This document shows, piece by piece, positions 52,001 through 58,299 of a stretch of DNA of 64,000 bases (within the stretch, counting starts at the first letter, position 1; the number at the start of each line of letters is the position of its first letter). The DNA comes from Setophaga petechia (lineage: Eukaryota; Chordata; Aves; Passeriformes; Parulidae), in contig JANCRA010000009.1 of assembly GCA_024362935.1 (NCBI GenBank), positions 17,243,572 through 17,307,571 on the forward strand, read 5' to 3'. Under the pieces are notes generated by a model. That model was given only the letters and a program-made list of their open reading frames with translations. It did not search any database and was not told the origin of the DNA. Made by a program: the position numbers and the translations under genes.

Positions 52001-53260
52001 ACCACATATATAATCACACAATCATTTAGGTTGGAGAAGACGCCTAAGATCATCAAATCCAACCATCAACCCAGCACTCCCACTAAACCATGTCCCTGAG
52101 TGCCACATCTACACCCCTTTTGAATATATCCAGGGTTGGAGATCCCTTTCTTGGGCAGCCTGTTCCAATATTTAATAATCCTTTTGGTGAAGATATGTTT
52201 CCTAATGTATTATGCCACTGAACATATTTTATTCTAGTCACAGATAAGGTAGTGGTGGGCATGAAGGGAATCAAGATCTTTCATACATATTAAGCTAAAA
52301 GACTAAGCAGTGCCACTGCCAAAAATACTTAAATCAAAACTTCTATAATCAATTTATTTCACGACTTATTTTCAGCCTTTAAGGAAAAATTCAAAATCGC
52401 AACTTACCAGGATTATGATGAGTCACAGATTCTCCATTTTGAAATACATCTCCAGCCACGTTCATTCTACCAGGATTGAAAGGTCCTACACCAGTCTTGG
52501 TCTGTGAAGTCAAAGATGGGGTGTATGTTTGCAAATTAACACCAAAATTATCTGACTGCAGTCCGTTAGATACATCTCCCAAGCTGGCATTGTGCAGTGA
52601 CGTTACATGTGTAATCATTAGGTTCATGTCACGCCCGTCACCATCATTTTCTAAACGACTGACACTGACAGATCTCATAGCACCTGCCTCTAACGTAGTA
52701 ACATTAGCAATCTGAATTTCTGAGTCTGGTTCTGTGGTTATACCACTGTTACCTATCCCTGAATTTACCTTACTTCTTGAAAAACTGGAAGGTGAGAATT
52801 CCATTTCGTTGGTTCTATTTTTACACTCTGGAAGTCTTCGTTCATTAAAACTGGAGGCATTCTTCTCTTGTCCTTGATTCGTTTCAATATCTTCTTCATC
52901 ATCAATAATAATAGTTTCACTTATACTCCCCTTTCGAGAATTTAAGTCTTTTGGAGAAGGAAGCATTTTGCAATCATTTCCTTTAAGTTCTTCATTTTTA
53001 GATGATGTAAATGCAGTGTTCCTTTGGTCTGCTACCAGCGACGTAGAATTTTGCGGCGGTTGTACAGGCTCGATAAAAACTACATCATCATCATCTTCTA
53101 TAGGCGAGTTTTGGAATTTATTAGGTCTAGAAACTAAAGAACTTGGTGGCCCTCCAAATGTATTTCCTACATTTGCAAGACCTGCTGCCATGGTGGTATT
53201 CCCTAGCAGACTAGGAGTATTTTCAGACAAGTCTAATCCTCCCAGAGGACTCGTGTCCAT
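903..53260 (-). CDS. ZMYM2: ZMYM2, zinc finger MYM-type protein 2 (5' two-thirds of the coding region, 15 exons, C-terminus outside window)
   Basis: Fifteen minus-strand exons join in frame into 982 codons plus one base, with no internal stop. I recognise the protein from the order of its segments: acidic N-terminus, ten MYM fingers (CxxC ... FCSxxC pattern, about residues 330-790), [13 protein letters not shown] linker, then [17 protein letters not shown]. Known biology of the family: ZMYM2 is a nuclear, SUMO-binding scaffold linked to LSD1-CoREST-HDAC repressor complexes and to transposon silencing; in human it is a fusion partner of FGFR1 in myeloproliferative disease. Human ZMYM2 is about 1377 residues, so roughly 365 C-terminal residues are missing because the gene runs off base 1. 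The fingers are known as protein-interaction modules, not proven DNA binders. ZMYM4 and ZMYM3 are paralogues, but near-identity of many segments to remembered human ZMYM2 makes them unlikely. Confidence 0.96.
1005..2507 (-). other. ZMYM2 intron (1.5 kb), host of a solo LTR
   Basis: The intron is AT-rich and bounded by GTGAGT and AAACAG. Its only recognisable content is the LTR at about 1893-2360. Confidence 0.8.
1893..2360 (+). mobile_element. Degenerate solo LTR of an avian endogenous retrovirus
   Basis: The region resembles LTRs common in songbird and other neoavian genomes: an upstream block (GTGCTGGCTGTTGCCCAGCA), a TATA-like TATATAA at 2072-2078, a T/A-rich stretch with ATTAAA at 2252-2257, and an end block GAGTGGCTGTGTGGTACTTA near 2325-2345. 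No internal retroviral genes flank it, so it is a solo LTR left by recombination. It lies antisense to ZMYM2, inside an intron. Edges are approximate and no target-site duplication was confirmed. The one open frame across it (1943-2347) is accidental. Confidence 0.7.
2508..2679 (-). CDS. ZMYM2: ZMYM2 coding exon (end of VPVP repeat, acidic linker), residues 892-949
   Basis: Acceptor TGTCTGCACAG, then [20 protein letters not shown] and [18 protein letters not shown]. The donor GTGAGT at 2507 lies after GAT GTG GCC A; reading through it gives an unrelated tail and a stop, so this donor is preferred. Length 172 nt, phase 0 to 1. The second half ([14 protein letters not shown]) diverges from remembered human sequence more than the finger exons do, which suggests a loosely constrained linker. 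Confidence 0.9.
2680..3392 (-). other. ZMYM2 intron (713 nt)
   Basis: No gene or known repeat is visible. A small direct repeat (CATATTCAG twice in tandem, 3114-3132) is present. Confidence 0.8.
3393..3508 (-). CDS. ZMYM2: ZMYM2 coding exon (VPVP-rich linker), residues 853-891
   Basis: Acceptor TCTCTTAATAG, then [20 protein letters not shown], continuing with [17 protein letters not shown]. The alternating Val/Pro repeat is a hallmark of ZMYM2-family proteins, of unknown function. Length 116 nt, phase 1 to 0; donor GTAAGT at 3392. The preceding intron is only 168 nt, the shortest in the window. Confidence 0.93.
3677..3806 (-). CDS. ZMYM2: ZMYM2 coding exon (linker after the fingers), residues 810-853
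   Basis: Acceptor TTGTTTGCAG, then [18 protein letters not shown], followed by [18 protein letters not shown] and AKSCQT. Length 130 nt, phase 0 to 1; donor GTAACT at 3676. The sequence is Pro- and Lys-rich with paired cysteines (LC..., YC..., SC...) and matches the family linker between finger 10 and the VPVP repeat. Confidence 0.93.
3807..5569 (-). other. ZMYM2 intron (1.8 kb) with simple repeats
   Basis: It holds a T run (about 4046-4064), an A-rich tract (about 4233-4267) and an (AG)n microsatellite at 5505-5529 next to the 35-nt exon. Otherwise I see nothing. Confidence 0.8.
5505..5529. repeat. (AG)n microsatellite, about 12 units
   Basis: Uninterrupted AG dinucleotides end in GAGAC. 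On the sense (minus) strand it reads (CT)n and begins about 35 bases downstream of the donor of the 35-nt exon, where pyrimidine tracts can bind splicing regulators such as PTBP1. That role is inference. Confidence 0.9.
5570..5604 (-). CDS. ZMYM2: ZMYM2 35-nt coding exon, residues 798-809
   Basis: A very short exon. Acceptor TGTACTTTTAG, then AT CAG GGC TGT, giving [12 protein letters not shown] and closing at donor GTAAGT (5569-5564). It joins phase 1 to phase 0 and matches the ZMYM2 sequence following LHY. At 35 nt it is close to microexon size. It is too short to be seen as an open frame on its own. Confidence 0.92.
5605..6471 (-). other. ZMYM2 intron (867 nt)
   Basis: AT-rich sequence, with nothing recognised beyond the splice sites. 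Confidence 0.8.
6472..6637 (-). CDS. ZMYM2: ZMYM2 coding exon (MYM finger 10), residues 743-798
   Basis: Acceptor TTGCATTAAG, then [30 protein letters not shown] and [11 protein letters not shown]: the last MYM finger. The donor GTAGGT at 6471 splits the codon after LHY. Length 166 nt, phase 0 to 1. The exon is about 57% GC by hand count, with many CGC, GGC, CTG and GAG codons, unlike the AT-rich introns and the other finger exons. Confidence 0.95.
6638..12675 (-). other. ZMYM2 GC-AG intron (6.0 kb)
   Basis: Starts with GCAAGT and ends with AAG at the acceptor. It contains a CR1 3' end (about 8548-8824), an A run at 6859-6874 and AAAAC repeats near 7670-7692. The region 9760-10000 is less AT-rich but matches nothing I know. 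Confidence 0.8.
8548..8824 (+). mobile_element. CR1 LINE 3' end (5'-truncated), plus orientation
   Basis: Recognised by the order GATAAGGAGAAATGG, AGATTAGATATAA, AACACTGGAACACGTTGCCC, TTCCAACCCAACTATTCTG, which is the typical CR1 3' region of birds. Antisense to ZMYM2. It carries no coding capacity. Confidence 0.9.
12676..12848 (-). CDS. ZMYM2: ZMYM2 coding exon (end of finger 8, finger 9), residues 685-742
   Basis: Acceptor TGTTTCCAG, then GC TGC AAG: the split Gly codon followed by [17 protein letters not shown]. Finger 9 is CNYCSQLC with DFCSEECC. The exon ends at YYK (AAG) in phase 0, and the next exon opens with Ala-Val-Arg-Cys, so the intron must start with GCAAGT: a GC donor instead of GT. 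No GT lies where it could replace it without breaking frame. Length 173 nt. Confidence 0.94.
12849..22718 (-). other. ZMYM2 intron (9.9 kb)
   Basis: Long AT-rich intron. It contains G/T-rich tracts at about 13500-13590 and 14400-14460, a short poly-G at 20794-20803 and a 54-bp tandem duplication at 21065-21169. I recognise no CR1 copy or gene. The open frames here are short and do not resemble any protein I know. Confidence 0.75.
21065..21169. repeat. Two tandem copies of a 54-bp unit
   Basis: The block starting GTATACACTGTATTTATTCA recurs 54 bases later with few differences, ending with CACTTAATGGTGC in both copies. It is a local tandem duplication in intron sequence. Confidence 0.9.
22719..22869 (-). 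CDS. ZMYM2: ZMYM2 coding exon (end of finger 7, start of finger 8), residues 635-685
   Basis: Acceptor TTGCATTTAG is followed by [19 protein letters not shown], completing finger 7, then [18 protein letters not shown] and RPFCSEG, most of finger 8. Length 151 nt, phase 0 to 1; donor GTATGT at 22718. The last base is the first of a Gly codon completed in the next exon. Confidence 0.95.
22870..23437 (-). other. ZMYM2 intron (568 nt)
   Basis: AT-rich sequence, with nothing recognised. Confidence 0.8.
23438..23554 (-). CDS. ZMYM2: ZMYM2 coding exon (inter-finger linker and start of MYM finger 7), residues 596-634
   Basis: Acceptor GTTTTTCAG, then [17 protein letters not shown], the Ser-rich linker, then [15 protein letters not shown], the opening of finger 7. 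Length 117 nt, phase 0 at both ends; donor GTAAGG at 23437. Its codons end with Trp-Glu and the next exon opens with Asn-Lys-Val, reproducing the EWENKV junction of ZMYM2. Confidence 0.93.
23555..29210 (-). other. ZMYM2 intron (5.7 kb)
   Basis: No recognised repeat family, RNA gene or exon. Somewhat richer in GC around 24720-25320 and 26240-26350, without an identifiable element. Confidence 0.7.
29211..29326 (-). CDS. ZMYM2: ZMYM2 coding exon (MYM finger 6), residues 557-595
   Basis: Acceptor TTCTTTTAG, then GT completing a Ser codon, followed by [29 protein letters not shown] and VAKFQ. This is finger 6 in a single exon. Length 116 nt, phase 1 to phase 0; the donor GTTAGC at 29210 is weak at positions +3 and +6. 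Remembered human sequence has [11 protein letters not shown] at the same place, so the change Leu-Gly to Met-Glu is near the splice junction. Confidence 0.93.
29327..30074 (-). other. ZMYM2 intron (748 nt)
   Basis: AT-rich, with nothing recognised between the finger 5 and finger 6 exons. Confidence 0.8.
30075..30225 (-). CDS. ZMYM2: ZMYM2 coding exon (MYM finger 5), residues 507-557
   Basis: Acceptor TGTTTTAG is followed by [20 protein letters not shown], then [15 protein letters not shown]: finger 5 with its CxxC and YCSxxC halves. The exon is 151 nt, phase 0 to phase 1, donor GTAAGT at 30074. It has no ATG-initiated frame of its own but is clear by translation between splice sites. It joins the previous identified exon in frame, although an exon may be missing between them (see findings). 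Confidence 0.93.
30665..30900 (-). mobile_element. CR1 LINE 3' fragment, minus orientation
   Basis: Reads on the plus strand as reverse CR1: TTTGGTCCAACCTCCCTGTT, then CATCCCAGATGG, CTCTGGGCAATCTGCTCCA. Same orientation as ZMYM2. Edges approximate. Confidence 0.75.
33500..33780 (+). repeat. Possible old CR1-like fragment
   Basis: Contains GAGAGTCATGGATGGAAAAA and GTAGACTGGACAAGCACT, reminiscent of old CR1 3' regions. Weak, and not aligned to any consensus. Confidence 0.3.
34345..34498. repeat. A/C-only low-complexity tract
   Basis: Nearly all bases are A or C on the plus strand, with repeated CCCC and CCCCC blocks. On the sense strand it reads as T/G with several runs of three to five G. 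Confidence 0.9.
34890..34990 (+). mobile_element. CR1-like 3' fragment in plus orientation inside a minus-strand CR1
   Basis: GAGCTGGGGGTGGACAAGAT followed by GACTTCCAGAGGTC resembles the forward CR1 3' end, while sequences on both sides resemble reverse CR1. Nested insertion or inversion. Edges uncertain. Confidence 0.5.
40885..42195 (-). mobile_element. CR1 LINE, about 1.3 kb, minus orientation, with reverse transcriptase remnant
   Basis: The longest CR1 copy here. Its 3' end is near 40885-40925 (CGACAGAATGGTCGTGGGGT); the middle reads as reversed CR1 (CAACCTGTTCCAGTGTCTCA, GACTGAACAACCCCAACTCC). Its 5' side enters the reverse transcriptase region near 42190 and is truncated there. Same orientation as ZMYM2. 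Confidence 0.92.
41873..42193 (-). pseudogene. Remnant of the CR1 reverse transcriptase
   Basis: A 106-codon open stretch contains [16 protein letters not shown] followed by WIRNWLDG and QRVVVN, which are characteristic of CR1/LINE reverse transcriptases. Only part of the palm and thumb region remains and it breaks before the catalytic domain is complete, so it is inactive. Confidence 0.88.
43939..44151 (-). CDS. ZMYM2: ZMYM2 coding exon 4: rest of finger 3 and finger 4, residues 436-506
   Basis: After the acceptor TTTTTTAG the frame reads [14 protein letters not shown], then LCSDHC (end of finger 3) and finger 4 (CCEHC ... RFCCQNC). Exon length is 213 nt, phase 0 at both ends; donor GTAATG at 43938. 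Intron retention would add only eight residues before a stop. The next exon I can identify is 13.7 kb away. Confidence 0.95.
44152..44879 (-). other. ZMYM2 intron (728 nt) with a poor donor
   Basis: Starts GTCTGG and ends TTTTTTAG. No repeat recognised. Confidence 0.8.
44880..45045 (-). CDS. ZMYM2: ZMYM2 coding exon 3: rest of MYM finger 2 and start of finger 3
   Basis: Acceptor TATTTCAG joins the split Lys codon and continues [19 protein letters not shown], then the FCSTSC half of finger 2. The exon closes with CTICGKLTE, the opening CxxC of finger 3. The end is phase 0 after GAG with an unusually poor donor, GTCTGG at 44879-44874; the next exon starts cleanly with ATT CGT (Ile-Arg), as in human ZMYM2, so this donor is the one implied by both sides. 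Length 166 nt. Confidence 0.92.
45046..47758 (-). other. ZMYM2 intron (2.7 kb)
   Basis: AT-rich, with an A run close to the acceptor (about 45055-45071). No known element seen. Confidence 0.75.
47759..48044 (-). CDS. ZMYM2: ZMYM2 coding exon 2: linker and MYM finger 1, residues 285-380
   Basis: Acceptor GTCTTGAAG then ATTCTTGG completes Asp285 and gives [13 protein letters not shown], the ZMYM2 sequence that follows the first exon. A Gln/Pro/Ser-rich stretch leads to finger 1: KVTCANC (C333, C336) and FCSTTC. The CVMC pair that opens finger 2 is at the exon end, so finger 2 is split by the intron. The donor is GTGAGT at 47758, leaving two bases of a Lys codon. Length 286 nt, phases 1 and 2. 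Confidence 0.95.
48859..48881 (+). repeat. Poly-G tract (G8, A, G14)
   Basis: Twenty-two G in 23 bases on the plus strand. The sense transcript would carry poly-C. Able in principle to form a DNA G-quadruplex on the template strand. Its exact length may be unreliable in any assembly. Confidence 0.9.
50740..51855 (+). mobile_element. CR1 LINE, about 1.1 kb, plus orientation
   Basis: Begins in the degraded reverse transcriptase region (TTTATCTACCTGGACCTCTC), continues through CAGGTTTGCTGGGAACACCA and CTGGGGAGACCATACTGCAG, and ends with CCTTTCCAATCTAAACCATT. 5'-truncated, with no intact ORF. Antisense to ZMYM2. A short (TA)n repeat lies at about 50823-50841. Confidence 0.9.
51995..52215 (-). 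mobile_element. CR1 LINE 3' fragment, minus orientation
   Basis: Reversed CR1 3' end: AATCATTTAGGTTGGAGAAG, ATCAAATCCAACCATCAACC, GGGCAGCCTGTTCCAATATT, CCTTTTGGTGAAGATATGTT. It lies tail-to-tail with the preceding plus-strand copy. Confidence 0.92.
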
Positions 53261-53270
53261 TCCAGATCTG
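52408..53270 (-). CDS. ZMYM2: ZMYM2 coding exon 1: start codon and disordered N-terminus, residues 1-284
   Basis: The ATG at 53260 starts [16 protein letters not shown], matching the known ZMYM2 N-terminus, and lies 10 bases after an acceptor. The segment is rich in Ser, Asn, Asp and Glu and looks disordered. Two hydrophobic-plus-acidic motifs resemble SUMO-interaction motifs: [10 protein letters not shown] (residues 56-65) and [10 protein letters not shown] (115-124); ZMYM2 is known to bind SUMO. The exon ends after one base of codon 285 (HHNP then G), donor GTAAGT at 52407. Without splicing, the frame reads five more residues and stops. The acceptor is a tandem CAGCAG, so exon start could be 53270 or 53267, inside the UTR either way. 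Confidence 0.95.
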
Positions 53271-56200
53271 CTGTTTGAAGAAAAACATAAAGCAAGAAAA
53301 GAACACATCCAACTTCAGAGTAAGATACTACTTTCCAGTAACAGTTTTTAAAAATAACTACTGAATTAATAGTTCCAGATTTTATTTTCTTCCTGAGATA
53401 ATATGAAGGAAAATTAAGTTTTTCTATGCTCCTTTTTGAATGTTTGAATGTCTTAAAATCCATTTACTTTCTAATCCTATACTAGTAAAAAATATGCAAT
53501 CACTACACATCACAATGTTTTATCAATACTTGTACACACAGGAAACAGAATTTTCAGTGCTATTTATTAAATGATCCCCATCTCTCAGTCCCTTTCCCAC
53601 CCCATATATGCAAGCAATTATCTTCTAGCACTGCATTTGCTAGACTGCAAAGCAAGGTCAAGAGTTAGGAACACAGAAAGAAAAAGTGAATTCCTGTTAA
53701 ATTCTGGCCCTATTAGGAACGTTAACAACTTTAAAATTCAACTGATTTTCCCCCAACCCCACACTGCCAAAGCTCTTTAGGTAGCCACAAGATGATTGGA
53801 ACAAAGAAGGAAGAGATATATAAGAAACCCTTGAATGTGACAAAAATAGATACATTACTGAGCAGCAGAAAGTGGACAGCAATCTCTCATTTGTAGCCAC
53901 TACAGACTGGCAACTCATTTGAAGTCCTCCTGACTTATTACCTCATGTTCCTGCAACTTTCAGTGACTTCGTCTTATTTCTTTTAAGAGCAAACAGTGTT
54001 TATTCAGGCTACCTCCCAACAGCTACTTTGCCTGGGGAGCTCTGTTTGCTTTTAGTAATTGTTCAGTTTGGGGAATCTGTTCTTCATAAATGTCAATTCA
54101 ACCATGAATTGAAAAAATATAAAAGTCAACCTGGATATAATCAAAGCTAAAAGACCTAAGATGGCTCTAAAAGACATCTGTACTCAAGATCAGCAACTTA
54201 AACCGATCTTGATACAATACTAAGAGAAAAATACAGACATAATTACAATTTGGGTATGTCTTGGAGTAAACACTCATCTGTGACATCACTGAGTTTGTGT
54301 GGAAGGTTAGAAGCAGCTATCTGTGCTTTTTAATAAAACCTTTATTACAGGAAGGTAAATACAAGAAGTAGAAATATCCTGCTCATCTATACTTACCCAT
54401 CCAGAAATCCACTGCAATCTGTTTACCTTAATAAGTTGCTCCAAGCACTTTTATTCTCTTTCCTGTGGGGAAACTGCTCTTGTACCAACTTGCTGCCTTT
54501 CACAAAAGTACTGTGGTCTGAAACAGGGTTAAAACAAACATTAGCTACCCAAAACTATTTCCTCATCTCAAGCATCATCTGCCAGCTATGTTCCTTACAC
54601 CAACTTTCCTCTAAATTTACAGTTTAAGTTCAAACCTGACTTTAGCACTATGATCCTCCAGTAAGAGAGAATGTGAGTCTAATTCAATCTCTGCTGTGAA
54701 TAAAGGAGTAACAGTACTCTCTGAGATCTACTCTGTCACATTACAATCCAGAAGGCTTTACAGAGGGGAAAAATATGCAATGTCTGGTAAGAGGCAGACA
54801 TACATAACTGCAACTGAGTAATCAAACATTAGAATTAAGAAGTATATCTGGAATAGAATACTAAGGAAATAAATTATTCAAGTAAACTAAGCAACTGAGA
54901 AAAAAAATCTTAGCAGCTACACTTCCTTCATTTTTATTGTGTCAACCTCCTTGCTGCCTGTAGTAGAATACACTAAGCTAAAATTAAAATATAAAAGGAA
55001 AACAACAGGACATAAAAATCAGGTCTACAATGCAATATAAACCTTACACTGTTAATATTTTTCAACTTGTATATATGCACTGCAGTGATACTTAGCACAG
55101 ATTCAGGCATCCATAGCCTATATTATTAACACATGTGATCACTCACAAGAGACTGAAAATGTTCAAAGTTCAAGCATCTATTTATTCTTCAGGTTTTATA
55201 ACAGTCATTAGGTTTTCCAGACTTGGCAGCATTTTTAAAAGAGAGAGCATCAACTTGTGTAGTTATCTACTGTTTGAGGACAGCCCTTAAAACCCCCGAC
55301 AGTAAAAATGCCCAGAGGAATAAAGCTCAAATATTCTTCTACACATTTACACTACTCAAGCCCTGCTGACCATTAACTGAGCAGGAGCAGGGAGGGCAGG
55401 ACCAGGACCAAACAGTAAAGCTGTGAACCAGATTAATCCTAGACGAGAGGCAGGCGACCACCTTTTAATTCCTTCCTATGTTAGCCTCACAGACAAATGC
55501 CATTATATAATAGCATTTCAACCACAATAAAGGGAACACTGAATTGGAATGGAAGGTTTCTTACCAAGCAAACTGTATTATCAATGTGGTTGGCATGTAC
55601 ATCCCTGGAAATCAGTCAGTTACACTGAAGGTTAATTTAATCCAATATTCTCTTGCACTTTTTCCTCTAGGGCTGAACAACTTAAAGTTAGATTTTTCTG
55701 CATCTCAGATTTTGCTGAAAAGAATTAATTTAATTTTTAAACTTTCACTTAAAAATTAAAACTTAGAGGTTTTAATTTCTCACTAAAACTTATAGGTTTA
55801 TTCTATATATTTCCTTTTTCTGCAAGGAGAAAAGCACCACAAGCACATAAAGCTTCTAATAAAGTTTCAAATATACTCGAACAGATGTGAGCAGGGAAAA
55901 AATGAGACTATGCCAAGACTATACCCTAGGCCTGACTCAAAACCTTTGTGATTCCTACTTTCACAAATCCTTAGTAGAAAGACAGACCTGGGCTGTATTA
56001 CAGTACATGCACATAACATGTGCAAAGTTAAGACTCAAGACACGAATCTTTTTGCCTAAATCTATTTACTCTCTCCACAAAGCTCCTAGGTTTTAATGAA
56101 TTGTACTGCTAAGTATTAAAAAAATAAAAATTTGTGTTTAACTACTAGTGCAAAGGCATAAGCAAAATCTGCATATATTTCCCTGAAAATAGCTCCTACC

Positions 56201-56833
56201 TCCCAACAACAAAATTACCCATAAAATGTGCAAAATGAGATAGCTTGTTTTCTAAAAGTAGGAACAGCAAGGAGAAACATAAAAACCACATAGGCAATGT
56301 CACAAGTCAGTACTTCTAAATGAAAAACTACACAAAAAAAGTGACTTAAAAAAAATATATGTTTAGAATGGAAAACTGGGAAAAAACTCATACCTCAAAA
56401 CAGGCAACAGCAAAAGATGCTTTACAATAGAAATACAATTATTAGAAACCCGTGAGATTTGTTAGACTGATCACTGGATAAATTGCTGAGATTTAGGGGG
56501 AAAAAACTAAACTGAAACAGAAAAATCCCTAACCAACTAACAAAACCCCAACTCAACAACAACAAAACCAAGTAATTCATTAAAAACCCAATGAACAAAC
56601 ACCTCAAACAAAAAATCCCAACCAACCAACAACAAGAAAACAACCCACAAAATAGTGAGACCTAGTTTGCAGAACATGCATGCTCAATACTGCTGAAGAA
56701 CGAGCTCAAGGCTTTGTGGTGGTACACAGACACCAAAATCACATCTGGACAGAAACAGAAGCACTACCAATATTCAACAGCTGTCCTGAACCAGGCCTTG
56801 TGTGTCCCTCTTAATTTAAGCTACATCACTCAC
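53271..56833 (-). other. ZMYM2 5' intron (3.6 kb) before the first coding exon
   Basis: AT-rich, with no known repeat family recognised. A possible alternative leader exon at 54397-54462 is described in the findings. An A/C-rich tract spans about 56515-56650. Confidence 0.7.
56515..56650. repeat. A/C-rich low-complexity tract
   Basis: Repeated AACAAAACCCCAACTCAACA-like sequence with almost no G or T, similar in style to the tract at 34345-34498. G-runs appear on the sense strand. Confidence 0.8.
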
Positions 56834-56895
56834 CTGTTAAAAGTCTTCACGCTGAAGTAAATTACGATCCCATTGCTTTGTTCGAGGCCTAATTT
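56834..56895 (-). other. ZMYM2: Probable 5' untranslated exon of ZMYM2 (62 nt)
   Basis: On the minus strand a clean acceptor (TTCTTCCAG at 56904-56896) and a consensus donor (GTGAGT at 56833-56828) enclose 62 bases that contain three CpGs, rare in the surrounding AT-rich sequence. It lies 3.6 kb upstream of the first coding exon in the same orientation. It contains an ATG followed three codons later by TAA and has no coding continuity with the main frame, so it fits a noncoding leader exon. Called from splice motifs and base composition alone; no transcript was consulted. Confidence 0.65.
56862..56873 (-). promoter_or_regulatory. Upstream ORF (ATG GGA TCG TAA) in the probable 5' UTR exon
   Basis: The ATG at 56873-56871 is followed by two sense codons and a TAA at 56864-56862. 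The base at -3 is C (weak) and +4 is G, so initiation context is intermediate. If this exon is in the mRNA, such a minimal uORF could lower or modulate initiation at the main start. It depends entirely on the exon call being right. Confidence 0.45.
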
Positions 56896-58299
56896 CTGGA
56901 AGAAATAAGAGACAAAATGTAGGCAGTTCTATAGAATGATGACAACATTACAGCTCTTAAGACACTTAAGTAATACTTGTAGGGTGTACTCCACTGATGA
57001 ATGATAAGAGAGTTAAAGTTATCATGAATTGCAGAAACCCAGGTGAGGTGTACCTCAAAAAAAAATCAACTCTGCTTTAACAAAAGTAGAATCTGGAATT
57101 TAAAACCTTTACCAAGTGCCATTAATAACATGTGGAATGAAGGTGACAGAAGATCAAAGTCACAGTTATGTACCCTTGGAGGAAAAACACAAAAATCAAG
57201 AAGAGTCACTGAAATCTGGCTAAAACTGCAGTTCCACCAAAACAGACATCCAAAGTAGGACCACCATGTACGTATGTTTCCCTATCAATGCTATAAGCCT
57301 AAAAACAAAAAAGAAAACTTGAAAGACTACTTTGGAAATGATACATAACTGAGACATCTTCAGACGTGAACGGATAAACAAAATTTAGGAGACAGTATCC
57401 TAAGAAACAAATACTGGAACAAAAAGAAAGGGAATTATTTGCCTCAGCAAAAGAATACTATTTTCTGCTAGGATAGCACAGTATCACAACTAAATCATTT
57501 ACATGAAGAGGTACTGGGCTACTTTTAAATTCCACATCCCAAGGAGAAGAAACAGCCCATTAATGGTATACTACCAATCACTTCCACTCAACAGTGACAC
57601 CACAAGCAAGATAATGAGCATGAGACTGCAAAGTACTCTTATTCCCATTATCTCACTATGGTGAGATAATTACTCACCTTAACTACTTAACTACTGTTGT
57701 GCAAACTAGGGCAGGGGGGAAGTAAAATCAGCCCACCACTGAATGATGGGAAAAATTTTACAATGCAGTCAACTTCAACCACCAAGAGAACTCTCTGAAG
57801 AAAAAGTAAATCTTAGTCTAACTCTGGGCCATGCAACATAGTTCAAGGTGTGATTATCCAGACAGCACTCCAGAAAAGCACATTTCAATTCCCAGGGGAA
57901 TAAAAAAATACAAATACAAAAAAATCTCGTTACTTCAACATCTGGCCTCAGAAAGAACAACCTTGGTGGGAGGAGAAGAAATAGAGCAACTAGAACAAAA
58001 AGCTTGAAAGCATGAAGGCCATTTTAAAAACTCATGCACACAAGCCAGCCTAAAAAGACTCCAAAAACCCAGGAGAGACTACTATCAGGAAATCTCAGAC
58101 CTACAAAAGTGCTGGAATTGTACTGGGGGGATGTTTTATATACATTTCATACACCTTTTGGTTAGAAACAGGCTACTGACCTAGGTCAGAGCAAGAACGG
58201 TTTGTCTAAAATCCCAATTCTTGTTAATTTTACCATCCATAAAATTTTCCTGAAGTAAAAGAGTATCAATGAAGCCTGAACCAGAAAACACAGAATATA

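Larger units (their letters stand above)
48045..52407 (-). other. ZMYM2 intron (4.4 kb) with two CR1 copies and a poly-G tract
   Basis: Contains a poly-G stretch (48859-48881), a plus-strand CR1 (50740-51855) and a minus-strand CR1 fragment (51995-52215). No exon found. Confidence 0.8.
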
